Of a DNA stretch of 64,000 nucleotides, positions 63,323 through 64,000 are shown piece after piece (the first letter of the stretch is position 1; every line of letters starts with the position of its first letter). This DNA is from Pseudomonas maumuensis. Lineage in GTDB: Bacteria; Pseudomonadota; Gammaproteobacteria; Pseudomonadales; Pseudomonadaceae. The stretch lies in the NCBI RefSeq assembly GCF_019139675.1, contig NZ_CP077077.1:4526001-4590000 (forward strand), read 5' to 3'. The notes under the pieces were generated by a model. It was not told the DNA's origin and searched no databases. It worked only from the letters and a program-made list of their open reading frames with translations. Made by a program: the position numbers and the translations under genes.

Positions 63323-64000
63323 ATGAGGCCAGAAATCGCTGTACTTGATATCCAAGGGCAGTACCGGGTTTACACGGAGTTCCATCGCGCGCAGGGCGCC
63401 GAGAAGACGATCATCCTGATCAATGGCTCGTTGGCCACCACGGCGTCCTTTGCACAGACAGTGCGCAACCTGCACCCACAGTTCAACGTGGTGCTGTACG
63501 ACCAGCCGTACGCCGGCAAGTCGAAACCCCACAACCGCCATGAACGCTTGCTGACCAAGGAGACCGAGGCGCACATCCTGCTCGAGCTGATCGAGCACTT
63601 CCGCGCCGACCACGTGATGTCGTTCTCCTGGGGCGGCGCCTGCACCCTGCTGGCCCTGGCGCACCAGCCGCGGCTGGTGAAAAAGGCCATCGTCAGCTCG
63701 TTCTCGCCGGTGATCAACGAACCGATGCGCGACTACCTGGATCGCGGCTGCCAGTACCTGGCCGCCTGCGACCGCTACCAGGTGGGCAACCTGGTCAACG
63801 ACACCATCGGCAAGTACCTGCCGTCGTTGTTCAAGCGCTTCAACTACCGGCACGTCAGCAGCCTGGACAGCCACGAGTACGCGCAGATGCACTTCCACAT
63901 CAACCAGGTGCTCGAGCATGACCTTGAGCGGGCGCTGAAGGCCGCGCGCAACATCGACATCCCGGTGCTGTTCATCAACGGCGACCGCGACGAGTACACC
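63323..64000 (+). CDS. phaG: (R)-3-hydroxydecanoyl-ACP:CoA transacylase PhaG, N-terminal 226 codons
   Basis: The frame from ATG 63323 (AGGAG at 63310-63314) stays open to the window end. It matches P. putida PhaG almost residue for residue as I recall it (MRPEIAVLDIQGQYRVYTEF, ILINGSLATTASFAQTVRNLHPQFNVVLYDQPY). The alpha/beta-hydrolase fold is evident (SFSWGGA elbow), and the HX4D motif HVSSLD starts at His177. Known: PhaG diverts fatty-acid-synthesis intermediates into medium-chain polyhydroxyalkanoate precursors from unrelated carbon sources. The C-terminal ~70 residues lie beyond the window. Confidence 0.95.
   Translation, partial: MRPEIAVLDIQGQYRVYTEFHRAQGAEKTIILINGSLATTASFAQTVRNLHPQFNVVLYDQPYAGKSKPHNRHERLLTKETEAHILLELIEHFRADHVMSFSWGGACTLLALAHQPRLVKKAIVSSFSPVINEPMRDYLDRGCQYLAACDRYQVGNLVNDTIGKYLPSLFKRFNYRHVSSLDSHEYAQMHFHINQVLEHDLERALKAARNIDIPVLFINGDRDEYT

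Noticed and set aside
1..64000. CRISPR arrays, insertion sequences, integrases, prophage genes
   Set aside because: No regularly spaced repeats, DDE or tyrosine-recombinase motifs, or phage structural genes were found; the tRNA genes show no adjacent integrase or duplicated 3' end.

Overview
This is chromosomal DNA from a fluorescent pseudomonad of the Pseudomonas putida group. The evidence is the uniformly high GC, a PhaG-type 3-hydroxyacyl-ACP transacylase at the right edge, a complete wspABCDEF-wspR surface-sensing cluster, an OpdH/TctDE/TctCBA tricarboxylate locus, and repeated P. putida-style REP palindromes (core CGCCGGCAAGCCGGCTCCC). Nearly all of it is ordinary core genome. No insertion-sequence transposase, prophage or CRISPR array is visible. 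The species is inferred from recalled sequences, not from a search.

Left edge (1-7.4 kb): the first 5.1 kb are the N-terminal 1710 codons of one giant minus-strand RHS/Tc-toxin-like protein that runs off the window. It carries a long alanine-rich helical insert. A 159-bp MITE-like palindrome flanked by TA and an amino-acid permease follow. 7.4-18.8 kb: a class A PBP-like glycan polymerase, a PadR/siderophore-interacting-protein pair behind a Fur-like box, a DUF1704 metallopeptidase/hydrolase/membrane-protein operon, a TetR/lipoprotein pair, lysS, and prfB with its programmed +1 frameshift.

18.9-27.4 kb: the Wsp chemosensory system, transcribed wspA to wspF and then wspR, which couples surface contact to c-di-GMP. 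27.4-32.5 kb: a DUF533 protein, patD (gamma-aminobutyraldehyde dehydrogenase), an orphan HicB, an OYE-family reductase, and a second methionine aminopeptidase in an overlapping operon with a ParD-like protein.

32.5-40 kb: assimilatory nitrate reduction. A single-chain nitrate reductase fused to a CysJ-like flavoprotein reductase is followed by nirBD. Both transcription units appear to have the same layout: a sigma-54 promoter, a hairpin with an ANTAR-type hexaloop, a terminator, then a ribosome binding site. This suggests NtrC plus NasT-type nitrate antitermination. 40-46.4 kb: a PcaQ-like LysR regulator, a DUF1266/J-protein/HscC Hsp70 module, and tRNA-Val and tRNA-Asp.

46.5-64 kb: rdgC, ygfX-sdhE, ygfZ, an HDOD protein, the TctDE two-component system divergent from opdH-tctC-tctB-tctA-AbrB transporter, ung, a 3-hydroxyisobutyryl-CoA hydrolase, a Tyr/Arg-rich lipoprotein, a second diguanylate cyclase, a CWC protein, an RsuA-type pseudouridine synthase and the start of phaG. 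Crc/Hfq-type CA motifs sit next to the ribosome binding sites of opdH, tctC and the amino-acid permease, which suggests shared catabolite repression of nutrient uptake.
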